The notes under the pieces are model-generated. The model saw only the letters and a list, made by a program, of their open reading frames with translations, did not search any database and was not told where the DNA came from. Below are positions 27,932 through 36,221 of a stretch of 64,000 bases of DNA, piece after piece (the first letter of the stretch is position 1; every line of letters starts with the position of its first letter). This DNA is from Anaerolineae bacterium (GTDB lineage Bacteria; Chloroflexota; Anaerolineae; DUEN01). The stretch covers positions 124,001 to 188,000 of the forward strand of contig JANXBS010000005.1 of the NCBI GenBank assembly GCA_025060615.1, given 5' to 3'. A program made the position numbers and the translations under genes.

Positions 27932-28732
27932 TCACGCTCCTTCAGCCACAGCCCTCGCCGGCGTCGGCTCTGCCCTCCCCCGCAAGCTGGGGGACAGATA
28001 CGCTTCTAGCTTTTCCCGGATGATATGTGGGTTGTCACCCGCTTGGATGGCCAATATCCCCTCGGTCATGATCTTGCGAAGGAGGACCTCTTCCTGACTA
28101 TGAGCCTTCAGCTTGCCGGCCAGGGGTAAGAAGACAAGATTGGCCACGCCGACACCATACATTGTGGCCACAAATGCTGTAGCGATTCCCTTGCCCAGAT
28201 GGGAGGACTCCTCCAAGTGACTCAACACGTTGATGAGCCCCAGGACAGCCCCCAAGACCCCCATCGTTGGCGCATAGCCGCCCATCGCCTCCAGAACACC
28301 ATATCCATGAGCGTGGCGTTCTGCCATCAGCTGAGTGTCGGTCTCCAGGATATGCCGGATCTCAACGGGATCCACGCCGTCTACTACCAGCATGATCCCT
28401 TTCTTCAAGAAGGGGTCCGTAATGTTCTGCTCTTCCTCTTCTAGGGATAACAGCCCCTGTCGCCGGGCTTTATCAGCTAGGCTCACCAACTGCGAGACTA
28501 ACTCTTCAACCTGATGGTGAGGTCCTCCGGTGATAGTACGGATCACCATCTTCGGTAGTGCCTGTATTAACGCCAGCGGGAAGTTCACCAAGGTTGCGCC
28601 GATGGTGCCGCCAAAGACGATCAAAGCGCCTGGCAAGTTGACCAAAGCGATGAGAGCCCCTCCCTCCACCACCACAGAGGCCAGGATGCAGCCTATCCCT
28701 ACGAGAAGCCCCAGAATCGTCCCGATGTTCAT
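27932..28732 (-). CDS. motA: Flagellar stator protein MotA
   Basis: The 266-residue protein has four membrane helices (about 5-22, 30-50, 150-170, 183-203) with the MotA/PomA motif ATVGG-like GGYAPTMGVLGAVLGLINVL before helix 3. The large cytoplasmic loop (about 55-145) contacts FliG. Its ATG overlaps the flbD stop by 4 nt. Confidence 0.94.
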   Translation of the reverse strand: MNIGTILGLLVGIGCILASVVVEGGALIALVNLPGALIVFGGTIGATLVNFPLALIQALPKMVIRTITGGPHHQVEELVSQLVSLADKARRQGLLSLEEEEQNITDPFLKKGIMLVVDGVDPVEIRHILETDTQLMAERHAHGYGVLEAMGGYAPTMGVLGAVLGLINVLSHLEESSHLGKGIATAFVATMYGVGVANLVFLPLAGKLKAHSQEEVLLRKIMTEGILAIQAGDNPHIIREKLEAYLSPSLRGRAEPTPARAVAEGA

Positions 28733-28947
28733 CGCTCCGCTCCGAGCTCTGATGGCTCCGCCTTGCGATTGGCAATCCGCTGTCGGTAAGCGATCACCCG
28801 CTCGATGATTTCCGCAACGGATTGCTGTACTACAAGCTTATGGCCTGTGGTGAGAGAGATCACGGTATCGGGCCTTTGCTCTACCGTCTCGATCAGATCC
28901 GCGTTGACTACCAATTCGCTGCCGTCCAGACGAGTCACGTAGATCAC
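28729..28947 (-). CDS. flbD: FlbD/SwrD-family flagellar protein
   Basis: The 72-residue protein has the family pattern IYVTRLDGSELVVNADLIETVEQRPDTVISLTTGHKLVV. The start is GTG 28947, which gives the family N-terminus and follows GGAGAGGAGGGC; the frame is open further up but without support. In Bacillus SwrD raises motor power; its place at the head of motA-motB fits. It is the first gene after the repeat-bearing promoter at 28998-29052. Confidence 0.88.
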   Translation of the reverse strand: MIYVTRLDGSELVVNADLIETVEQRPDTVISLTTGHKLVVQQSVAEIIERVIAYRQRIANRKAEPSELGAER

Positions 28948-28997
28948 ACGCCCTCCTCTCCTCGCAGTGAAACCTTCGCTCAAACGTTCGCGCCTTG

Positions 28998-29052
28998 ATC
29001 CTATCATGGTGCCCCAAAAGAGAGGGTAAAGGGAACGTAAAGCGAGTGTAAA
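28998..29052 (-). promoter_or_regulatory. Promoter with three 11-bp-spaced TTTAC repeats before flbD
   Basis: On the minus strand TTTAC occurs at 29052-29048, 29041-29037 and 29030-29026, each exactly 11 bp apart. After a further 22 nt comes TGA-TAGGAT (hexamer 29003-28998), a fair extended -10 box. Tandem sites one helical turn apart are the usual targets of OmpR/PhoB-type response regulators, and such a gene lies 86 bp away at 29138. No good -35 box is present, as expected for an activator-dependent promoter. The same layout stands before the flgC operon. Confidence 0.55.
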
Positions 29053-29071
29053 GATCCCGTATCACCCGCCA

Positions 29072-29109
29072 ACAAAAAGAAAGCCGGCCGCTCTCGCAGA
29101 TGGCCGGCT
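29072..29109 (-). terminator. Rho-independent terminator of the chemotaxis/response-regulator operon
   Basis: On the minus strand AGCCGGCC and GGCCGGCT pair over 8 bp around a 12-nt loop, followed by TTCTTTTTGTT. It lies 29 nt past the response-regulator stop and separates that transcript from the flbD operon. Confidence 0.85.
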
Positions 29110-29137
29110 CCCCAAGCAAAACTCTCCACAGGTTCAA

Positions 29138-29827
29138 TCAAGCGGGAACATAATAACCATGCCGGTAAACAGTGCGGATGTACTTTGGGTTCTTGGGCGT
29201 CGTTTCAATTTTGTTCCGGAGGTTCATGATCTGCATGCGCACCACGGTGGGATCCCCGGTGCCTGGATAATAGCGCCAGACCTCCTGCAGCAACTGTTCC
29301 GCCGAGATCACTTCGCCGGCCCGGCTCATCAGATAGTACAACAGCTCAAACTCGACGGGGGTCAATTGTACAGTGCGCCCATTGACCTCTACCTGATATT
29401 TGGTGGCATCCAGGCGCATTCCCCCGGCCTGTAACTGCTTAGCCGAGCCATTTTTCTTCCGGGTCCGACGCAAGAGGGCTTCCACGCGCAACTCCAACTC
29501 TCGTAGATCAAAGGGCTTCACCAGATAGTCATCTGCCCCCGCCTCGAATCCCTCGATCCGATCGTTCAACATGCTGCGCGCCGTCAGGAACATCACCGGC
29601 GTGTCCGCCAACTTGATGCTCGACCTAAGGCGGCGACAGACTTCATATCCGTTTAGGTCTGGCATCATCACATCTAGGAGGATCAGATCGGGGAACACTC
29701 TGGGGGCCTCTTCCAAGGCTTTGGTTCCACTGTTTGCCACGATGACGAAGTGCCCCTGTCCTTTCAGCACAGCTTCGATCATCCTGCAGACTCGAAGGTC
29801 GTCATCTACCACCAGAATGCGCGCCAT
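29138..29827 (-). CDS. OmpR/PhoB-family response regulator
   Basis: The 229-residue protein has a receiver domain (2-120; phosphoacceptor Asp52 in LILLDVMMPDLNG, Lys in VKPFD) and a C-terminal winged helix (about 130-228; LTPVEFELLYYLMSRAGEVISAEQLLQEVW and RTVYRHGYYV). ATG 29827 follows AGGAGGTCTTCGCAG. It is the last gene before a strong terminator, 145 bp beyond the cheX end. No sensor gene is adjacent; the nearest kinase is at 36222. It may bind the TTTAC repeats just downstream; this is inference. Confidence 0.9.
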   Translation of the reverse strand: MARILVVDDDLRVCRMIEAVLKGQGHFVIVANSGTKALEEAPRVFPDLILLDVMMPDLNGYEVCRRLRSSIKLADTPVMFLTARSMLNDRIEGFEAGADDYLVKPFDLRELELRVEALLRRTRKKNGSAKQLQAGGMRLDATKYQVEVNGRTVQLTPVEFELLYYLMSRAGEVISAEQLLQEVWRYYPGTGDPTVVRMQIMNLRNKIETTPKNPKYIRTVYRHGYYVPA

Positions 29828-29993
29828 CTGCGAAGACCTCCTCATCAATGGGCCTTAGTGGATTTGAAGTGGTTGCAGCGACACTATAAACCTCGTTCTG
29901 GGCCCTCAGAATAGCGCGAGAGTACCACTGGATCTAGCGCACGGATGCCCCAATAGGCACATACCCAACCCGGCGGGATGGGGCAATGCCCTC

Positions 29994-30482
29994 TTAGGCC
30001 TGATTGCTTTGCGCACCGTTCCGCCGTTCCCGCAAGGCTAGGTGGATCTCCAGGGTTCCGTAGGGCGTGAGCAAAGGCACGACCAAGCGTTGAAAATCCA
30101 GCGTTGAGATCTGAACGTTCTTCCCCACGATCAAGGTGGGCACCGAGATCACTGCGGAAAACCCCTCGGCAGCGAGCAGCGTGCTAGCGCGGCCGGTGAT
30201 GACGTTGCCCAGCTCGCCGATCCCGCTTTGGGCGAGTTCGTTCAGCTCCTCCACCGGCTGCCCTAACATCCTAGAGACGAAGGCCAAGGCCATTTCGGCG
30301 CTCATCCCGTACATTACAACTCCCTCTACGTCCCCTACCAGGGTCAGGAGCGCGGTCACCTCGTTTCCAGTCAGGGACGAGCGCTGTAACTTAAGCTCAC
30401 CGCGCTGGATCTCGGTTTGGATCTCGGACCGGAGCACTTCACCGGCTGCGACCACAAAAGGGTTGATGAATCGGATGTTCAT
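29994..30482 (-). CDS. cheX: CheY-P phosphatase CheX
   Basis: The 162-residue protein begins MNIRFINPFVVAAGEVL, as in CheX, and carries the phosphatase motif E-L-G-N (SGIGELGNVITG) near residues 85-96. CheX removes phosphate from CheY-P to end the signal. Its ATG overlaps the cheR stop by 4 nt. Confidence 0.9.
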   Translation of the reverse strand: MNIRFINPFVVAAGEVLRSEIQTEIQRGELKLQRSSLTGNEVTALLTLVGDVEGVVMYGMSAEMALAFVSRMLGQPVEELNELAQSGIGELGNVITGRASTLLAAEGFSAVISVPTLIVGKNVQISTLDFQRLVVPLLTPYGTLEIHLALRERRNGAQSNQA

Positions 30483-31285
30483 AGCACACCTCTACCAAGC
30501 TGTTCCTCCTTACGGTAAAAGGAAATCCCCACTGCCTGAAGTCCTAATTGACGAGCGAGAGGGAACGGGATCATCTCTGTCCCACCGACGAAGAGGATCC
30601 CACCCGGCCGCAAGGCTCGCACTAAATGGCTCAGCGCCCTCTGTTTGGCAGCGTCCGAGAAGTAGATGATCACGTTACGACACACCACCAGGTCAAACGA
30701 TTGGCCGATCTCGTCTTCTAACAGGTTGTGTTCGCTGAAGGTCACGCGTTGGCGAAGAGAGGGCCGTACATACCATCCTTCGGCGCGTAGCTCCAGATAT
30801 TTCTTCCGCAGATCCGACGGCACGTTCTTCACATCTTCTGCGGTATAGGGGCCACCGGCCTGCGCCCTCTCCAGAGCGCTCAGGTCAATATCCGTGCCCC
30901 AAACGTGGTAACGTCGTATCTCGCGCATTTCGGCCACCATGGCCAGGCTGTAGGCCTCCGCGCCATACGAGCACCCTGCACTCCACATGGTCAACTCGGA
31001 GCCAAAGTGCATCAGCTGTGGTAAGAGCTCGTCGCCAAGCCGCCGAAACTTCTCCGGGTCTCGGAAAAACGAGGAGACGTTAATCGTGAGGTAATCCCGA
31101 AAGGCCCTCAACTCCTTCGGATCCTGTGTCAGCCGACGCAGATACTCGGCCCAGCCTCTCGCACCACTGCGCTTCAGATACGCGTCGAGGCGGCGTTGCA
31201 TCTGCTGGCTCTTGTATGCGGAGAGGTCAATGCCAGTTATCTCTCGAATCTGGCGGCATAGGAACGCATACTCTTGTCCCGTCAT
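30479..31285 (-). CDS. cheR: Chemotaxis protein methyltransferase CheR
   Basis: The 268-residue protein has the CheR N-terminal helical domain (about 1-75) and the SAM-binding domain (WSAGCSYGAEAYSLAM, about 100-115; FDLVVCRNVIIYF; GGILFVGGTE). It methylates glutamates on chemoreceptors. It lies between cheB and cheX with near-zero spacing. Confidence 0.94.
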   Translation of the reverse strand: MTGQEYAFLCRQIREITGIDLSAYKSQQMQRRLDAYLKRSGARGWAEYLRRLTQDPKELRAFRDYLTINVSSFFRDPEKFRRLGDELLPQLMHFGSELTMWSAGCSYGAEAYSLAMVAEMREIRRYHVWGTDIDLSALERAQAGGPYTAEDVKNVPSDLRKKYLELRAEGWYVRPSLRQRVTFSEHNLLEDEIGQSFDLVVCRNVIIYFSDAAKQRALSHLVRALRPGGILFVGGTEMIPFPLARQLGLQAVGISFYRKEEQLGRGVL

Positions 31286-31287
31286 GT

Positions 31288-32355
31288 TTATCCTCCGGCC
31301 GAAGCAGGGTTCAGATGTCGAATAATCGCCTCGGCCATCTGGTCCAAGGGTACCACCTCATCGGCTAGGCCCGCCTCGATCACGCTGCGCGGCATCCCGT
31401 ACACCACGCAGGTAGACTCATGCTCGGCTAGCACTATCCCCCCAGCGCGCTTGAGCGCCCTGGCTCCGTCGGTGCCATCATGTCCCATCCCAGTTAATAC
31501 CACGGCTATAGCTCGGCCGCCATGGACCGCAGCCGCGCCGAGCAGCGTCACATCTACCGATGGCCGCACCCCGTTCACCGCCGGCCCCTGATCCAATCGG
31601 ATCCCCCCATCTCGATCCGGGATCATGTGATAGCCGCCAGGGGCGACTAGAGCCACTCCACGCTCCAATCGATCGCCGGCCACTGCCTCGCGTACTTGCA
31701 AGGCGGCGCATTGATCTAAATGCTGGGCCAGAGAGCGCGTGAAGCCAGGGGGCATGTGCTGTACAATCAGCACAGCCGCTGGCAAATCCCCCGGCAAAGC
31801 CTTGAGCACATGCCGTAGTGCGCGCGGTCCCCCGGTGGAAGCGCCGATGATCAAGACGCGATCCCAAGAGGCTACTTCTGCCGTCACCTGTGCAAAACGC
31901 GCCGAATCGAGAGGCGAACGGAGCCGCTCAGGCTCGCGCGAGGGGGGAAGCGGAGTTACCTTCGCTTTGGACGCGCGCTTGACCTTGGTCACGAGCTCGT
32001 TCGCTACCTGATGGATAGCCGTCGCCTGGCTTGGCTTGGGCACGAAGTCCACTGCGCCCAATCCCAGCGCCTCCACCGTGATCTCGGCCCCAGCCTGGGT
32101 GAGGCTGCTCAGCATGACCACTGGGGTGGGCCTATAAGCCATCAGACGGGATAGAAATTCCAGCCCACCCATCTTAGGCATCTCCACGTCTAACGTGATG
32201 ACATCAGGGCACAGAGCCTTTACCTGCGCAAGGGCCTCTTCGCCATCTCGCGCAACCCCCACCACCTCTAGGGCAGGATCCTGGCCAAGCAGCCTGCTGA
32301 TCATTACGCGCATGAACGCCGAGTCATCTACCACCAGGACGCGAACGGCTGCCAT
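31288..32355 (-). CDS. cheB: Chemotaxis methylesterase/deamidase CheB
   Basis: The protein has about 355 residues: a receiver domain (about 1-120; Asp in VITLDVEMPKMGG) and a CheB catalytic domain with the Ser-His-Asp set in GASTGGPRAL, VQHMPPGF and GMGHDGTDG. It removes methyl groups from receptors when phosphorylated. ATG 32355 is chosen; ATG 32364 in frame is an alternative. Confidence 0.94.
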   Translation of the reverse strand: MAAVRVLVVDDSAFMRVMISRLLGQDPALEVVGVARDGEEALAQVKALCPDVITLDVEMPKMGGLEFLSRLMAYRPTPVVMLSSLTQAGAEITVEALGLGAVDFVPKPSQATAIHQVANELVTKVKRASKAKVTPLPPSREPERLRSPLDSARFAQVTAEVASWDRVLIIGASTGGPRALRHVLKALPGDLPAAVLIVQHMPPGFTRSLAQHLDQCAALQVREAVAGDRLERGVALVAPGGYHMIPDRDGGIRLDQGPAVNGVRPSVDVTLLGAAAVHGGRAIAVVLTGMGHDGTDGARALKRAGGIVLAEHESTCVVYGMPRSVIEAGLADEVVPLDQMAEAIIRHLNPASAGG

Positions 32356-32365
32356 AACTGCCATC

Positions 32366-32722
32366 CTATGTCAGCATCTTGCGCACAGCGCTCAACACGC
32401 GTTCGGTATCAAACGGCTTGACGATGAAATCGCGGGCGCCCGACTTGATGGCTTCGATGACAATCCCTTGTTGACCTAACGCGGTCAACATGACTACGCG
32501 CGCCTCTGGATCGTGACAGCGGATTTGACGGAGTGCCGTCAGCCCATCCATCTCGGGCATGGTGATGTCCATCAACACGACATCAGGGCGGTGCGCCTGA
32601 TAGACGCGCACAGCTTCTGCGCCGTTCTGAGCCTCTAACACCTCAAAGCCGTTTTCTGACAGCAGGCGCGCACATCGCATACGCATGAACTGGGCGTCAT
32701 CCACCACCAGCACTTTGGGCAT
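32366..32722 (-). CDS. cheY: Chemotaxis response regulator CheY
   Basis: The 118-residue single receiver domain has the acidic pocket (VVDDA), phosphoacceptor Asp52 (VVLMDITMPEMDG), a Thr switch (MLTALGQQG) and Lys in VKPFD. It carries the signal from CheA to FliM. ATG 32722 follows CGGAGGTATCGCA. The single receiver domain between cheD and cheB, with FliM in the same locus, supports CheY. Confidence 0.93.
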   Translation of the reverse strand: MPKVLVVDDAQFMRMRCARLLSENGFEVLEAQNGAEAVRVYQAHRPDVVLMDITMPEMDGLTALRQIRCHDPEARVVMLTALGQQGIVIEAIKSGARDFIVKPFDTERVLSAVRKMLT

Positions 32723-32736
32723 TGCGATACCTCCGT

Positions 32737-33279
32737 TCAAGTTCTGGATAACTCTTCCTCCTCTTGGCCAGCGAAGCGAACGGTCACCCGGCCATCCGGC
32801 AAATACAGCTTTAGCGTGCGCCCCACGTGCCCCCCTAAGGAGGCTCCACTTAACACAAACCCGTATTGTGCCAGGACCCTCTGCATTGTCTCCAGATTCT
32901 GCTGACCGATGTTGAACATCCCCTGGAAGCTAGAGGTCGTCAACATCTGAGCGCCACCTGCCGCATACCACCGAAGGCGGGATGCCTTAGCGCCTTGACG
33001 CTCCATCTCAGCGATCAAAGCCGGTATGCCAGTATCCACAAACTTCGCTGGGTTCACATCGTTATCGCGATGTCTGGGCAACACCGCATGCAAGAGCCCC
33101 CCGATGGATTCCACTGGGTCATATGCAGCCAGCCCGATACAAGAGCCCAAGCCGTAAGCCACCAGAACACAATCAGATCGCCGCGATACCACCATCTCCC
33201 CTAAACCCACGGCAACTGCACGGCTCTCTTCATAGCTTCCTCCGGCCACCTTCTCCTTAACTATAGAGCGGTAGGCCAT
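32737..33279 (-). CDS. cheD: Chemoreceptor glutamine deamidase CheD
   Basis: The 180-residue protein has the CheD core: YGLGSCIGLAAYDP with the active Cys, GGLLHAVLP with the His and YAAGGAQML with the Thr/Ala position. It deamidates receptors and interacts with CheC. ATG 33279 has GGAGG 8 nt upstream; the frame is open up to 33300. It overlaps the cheC end by 23 nt. Confidence 0.92.
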   Translation of the reverse strand: MAYRSIVKEKVAGGSYEESRAVAVGLGEMVVSRRSDCVLVAYGLGSCIGLAAYDPVESIGGLLHAVLPRHRDNDVNPAKFVDTGIPALIAEMERQGAKASRLRWYAAGGAQMLTTSSFQGMFNIGQQNLETMQRVLAQYGFVLSGASLGGHVGRTLKLYLPDGRVTVRFAGQEEEELSRT

Positions 33280-33979
33280 CTCCATTGCCTCCAGCGCCAA
33301 CGTGCGCCGTCCTGTTATCGGGGATGATCCAGAAATAGATCTGCACCTGCCGATCTGGGCCGTGGAAGATGGTCTCTAATAACAACAGCTCATCTTGATC
33401 TTCATATAGGCTGCTTACCACGGTATCCAGCACAGCGCCGGCCATATCCACCATCACAGCCGGTGGGGATGGACGCGCTTCGATCCCCAAAGCCGCCGCA
33501 ATGAAGTTGAGCAATAAGCAGGCGGAGATGTTCCCCACCTCGCCCAGCGCGGACTCTTCCAAGGGCGTAAGCTGCTGGGTCGTCCCCTCAGGCAGCTCCA
33601 TTAGCATGTCCACCAGACGCAGAGCCGCAGCGTGGGGCAAAATCAGCATGATGTGCCCTGTGAGGTCTCCGAAAGCCAAAAGATACACGGCTACCACCAG
33701 CTCTTCTGGTCCCCCCACCCGCTCTGCAATATCACGAATGGGAACTTTGCTGACTCGAGGAACGCTCATATGGATCGGACGCCCCACTAGCGTGGATAAT
33801 CTCTCCATTGCCATCACAGCCCCATGCCCAGTGACTACTTCGAACACGCGATCCAACGGACACTTCGCCTTCACTTGGGCCTCCTGTGCACCGATCGAAC
33901 TGATCCGAAAACTCCCATAGGGTATCGGGAGGTGTGCAAAGGCCATGACCTTTCGCTGTTCCACAGAATTCCCGGACAA
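33257..33979 (-). CDS. cheC: CheC-family CheY-P phosphatase with one intact motif
   Basis: The 240-residue protein matches CheC: GRPIHMSVPRV, the middle strand LTGHIMLILP, and the intact second motif ALGEVGNISACLLLNF (about 145-160). At the first motif the expected E-I-G-N is read as E-V-V-T, so only one phosphatase site seems complete. CheC works with CheD in adaptation. The start is uncertain: TTG 33979, GTG 33964 and ATG 33946 are all in frame. It follows cheA by 4 nt. Confidence 0.85.
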   Translation of the reverse strand: MSGNSVEQRKVMAFAHLPIPYGSFRISSIGAQEAQVKAKCPLDRVFEVVTGHGAVMAMERLSTLVGRPIHMSVPRVSKVPIRDIAERVGGPEELVVAVYLLAFGDLTGHIMLILPHAAALRLVDMLMELPEGTTQQLTPLEESALGEVGNISACLLLNFIAAALGIEARPSPPAVMVDMAGAVLDTVVSSLYEDQDELLLLETIFHGPDRQVQIYFWIIPDNRTAHVGAGGNGDGLPLYS

Positions 33980-33983
33980 GCTC

Positions 33984-36089
33984 TCAGTTCAGCGATGTGC
34001 GCCGACGCTCGCGTAACGTAGTCTGTACCAAGCCCGAGACGTCCAAGATGAGCGCCACACGCCCATCGCCCATGATGGTGCCTCCAGCCACGCCCGGCAC
34101 GTCGCCCATCTGGTGGCCAAGAGGCTTGACCACCACTTCTTGCTGCCCTAACAGGCCATCCACTACTAGCCCTATCTGAGCTTCTCCCCACCGAATCGCA
34201 ACCACATAATAGGTGGCGCTGTGATGACCATTGCGCCAACCAAAGTAGTCTTCCAGCCACAGCAAAGGCAACACTCGGTCACGCAGAACCATCACCCCTT
34301 GATGCAGTACACTGGCCACCTGATCTGGCCGGATCCTTAAGGTGCTCATCACGGAAGTCAACGGGATCGCGTAGGTCTGCCCCCGAACCGATACCAGGAG
34401 GGCCGGCATAATGGCTAGAGTCAACGGCAACCGCAGCTCAAATAGGGTCCCGCGTCCCCGTTGGCTGCTCACCCGCACAGAGCCATTGAGCCGCTCCACG
34501 TTCGTGCGGACCACGTCCATGCCTACCCCGCGCCCCGAGAGCTCTGTCACCTGTCGGGCGGTGCTGAAACCGGGGGCGAAGATCAATTCCAATGCCTCGC
34601 CGTCGGATAGGCGCTGTGCCGATTCCCGGTCGAGCAATCCTCGCTCGACGGCCACTCGACGAATTTCGTCTGGGTCTATTCCACGTCCGTCGTCTTCTAC
34701 AGTGACGAGGATGTGGTGCTCCTCGGAGCGGGCTGATAGGTAAATCCGCCCGATCGGCGGTTTGCCGGCCCTTGTTCGCTCTGCCGGCGGTTCAATCCCA
34801 TGATCCACCGCGTTGCGGATCAGATGGACCAGTGGATCGCCGATCCACTCGATCACCGAGCGATCCAACTCGGTATCTTGCCCCTCGATGACCAGCTCCA
34901 CCTGTTTGCCGAGCTCACGCGCCAGCTCTCGGACCATACGCGGGAACTTATTGAAGACCTGAGCCACCGGCACCATGCGTGCCCGCATGACTTCATCCTG
35001 CAATTGGTCGGTAATCCACGAGAGGTGGGAGAGGGCCTCTCCGAGCTGTCCCAGGAGTTCCTCCCAATCTCCTCCCGTCGTCATCTGCGCTCGGACTTGG
35101 AAGAGGCGATTGCGATCGGTCACCAGCTCGCCGACGAGGTTCATGAGCTTGTCCAGCCGTTCGACGCTAGTACGAACCCAACGGGTTTTCCCATCAGACG
35201 GCAGCGAGTCTGCTGCCATAGAGCTCGTCGTTCGCTTCAGCACGTCTTCCGCCCCTGTCAAGGGCTTTTGCATGGGGCGCGTCTCCCGCTCGCTGGTGTA
35301 AGGCGCTATCAGGCATCGGACTTCCGAGATGGTGTTCAACAATTGCTCCAGTTGAGTTGGATCCGCACCCGTCACCAAGGCTTGGACTTGGTGTTGCGAC
35401 CAAGCGTCATCTAACTCCTCTACTCGAGGGTGGCTCCAAAGCACCTGGGCGGCCTGCTCCAGGGCCAGCAGCACTTGTAAGGCACGTCCGCCGGGGGCTA
35501 CGCTATCCGCTGCGATCTCCACCCCGACCATCCACACAGACTCGCCCGCGGCCATTCGCTGATCTGCGATCGCTGTGGCCTCTTCTGGCAATCTCCATGG
35601 TAGCGTGTGGCCTGCAGCCACTTGAGGTTGGCCAGGCTCTCCTTGGCAATAAGCCCTCAACTTGGCCACCAGCTCCTCGCACGCGACGCCGCTGCTCTGC
35701 CGGGTCTTGACTTCGCCGACCAGGGCCCGGATCGCATCTAGGGCAGCAAACAGGGTGTCCACAAGGTCTGGGCTAACCGGTACGGTTCCCCGACGTAAGC
35801 GATCCAGCACAGTTTCCATCTCATGGGTCAGCGCAGCCAGCGAGGTATGTCCGATCGCTCCAGCGCTGCCCTTTAGTGTGTGAGCGCTGCGAAAGATCTC
35901 CTGCATTACTGCCTGGTCCGCCTCGGTTTTCTCGAGCTGGACCAAGCAATCGTCTAGACGGGTGAGGTGTTCCTCCGCTTCCTGCAGGAAAATCTCGGTC
36001 TCTTCTGGGGTCAAGTCGAACTGGAGTTGCATAGAGAGCTCTATCCCATAACGAGGCTTCGCCACGAAAATCGTGTCTTCACTTTCCAT
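33984..36089 (-). CDS. cheA: Chemotaxis histidine kinase CheA
   Basis: The 701-residue protein has P1 with phosphoacceptor His70 (FRSAHTLKGSAG), a P2-like domain (about 165-280), P3 (LNTLMNLVGELV-like, about 305-370), the P4 ATPase (HLIRNAVDHGIEP, VEDDGRGIDPDEI, GRGVGMDVV) and a P5 CheW-like end (about 565-690). It phosphorylates CheY and CheB. Start 36089 is the longest; ATG 36032 (MQLQFDL), with GGGATAG upstream, is nearer the usual N-terminus. It is the first gene of the che operon. No cheW is seen. Confidence 0.93.
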   Translation of the reverse strand: MESEDTIFVAKPRYGIELSMQLQFDLTPEETEIFLQEAEEHLTRLDDCLVQLEKTEADQAVMQEIFRSAHTLKGSAGAIGHTSLAALTHEMETVLDRLRRGTVPVSPDLVDTLFAALDAIRALVGEVKTRQSSGVACEELVAKLRAYCQGEPGQPQVAAGHTLPWRLPEEATAIADQRMAAGESVWMVGVEIAADSVAPGGRALQVLLALEQAAQVLWSHPRVEELDDAWSQHQVQALVTGADPTQLEQLLNTISEVRCLIAPYTSERETRPMQKPLTGAEDVLKRTTSSMAADSLPSDGKTRWVRTSVERLDKLMNLVGELVTDRNRLFQVRAQMTTGGDWEELLGQLGEALSHLSWITDQLQDEVMRARMVPVAQVFNKFPRMVRELARELGKQVELVIEGQDTELDRSVIEWIGDPLVHLIRNAVDHGIEPPAERTRAGKPPIGRIYLSARSEEHHILVTVEDDGRGIDPDEIRRVAVERGLLDRESAQRLSDGEALELIFAPGFSTARQVTELSGRGVGMDVVRTNVERLNGSVRVSSQRGRGTLFELRLPLTLAIMPALLVSVRGQTYAIPLTSVMSTLRIRPDQVASVLHQGVMVLRDRVLPLLWLEDYFGWRNGHHSATYYVVAIRWGEAQIGLVVDGLLGQQEVVVKPLGHQMGDVPGVAGGTIMGDGRVALILDVSGLVQTTLRERRRTSLN

Positions 36090-36158
36090 CGGCCCCGGGG
36101 TCTAGTTTGTTCATGGTACCTTGGTCACACTCTGATCCGCCGCTCTGCGTATGAAGGC

Positions 36159-36190
36159 TTGCATCGCCGCGGCCTGGCCTATGATATAAT
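36159..36190 (+). promoter_or_regulatory. Extended -10 promoter of the PAS histidine kinase
   Basis: TGA-TATAAT (hexamer 36185-36190) is a perfect extended -10. A TTGCAT lies upstream with a 20-nt gap, too far for a normal -35, but an extended -10 can work without one. It lies in the 132-bp space shared with the divergent cheA; no matching cheA promoter was recognised there. Confidence 0.6.
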
Positions 36191-36221
36191 GGTTTATCAG
36201 AGGATAATGGGCTGATGGTTC

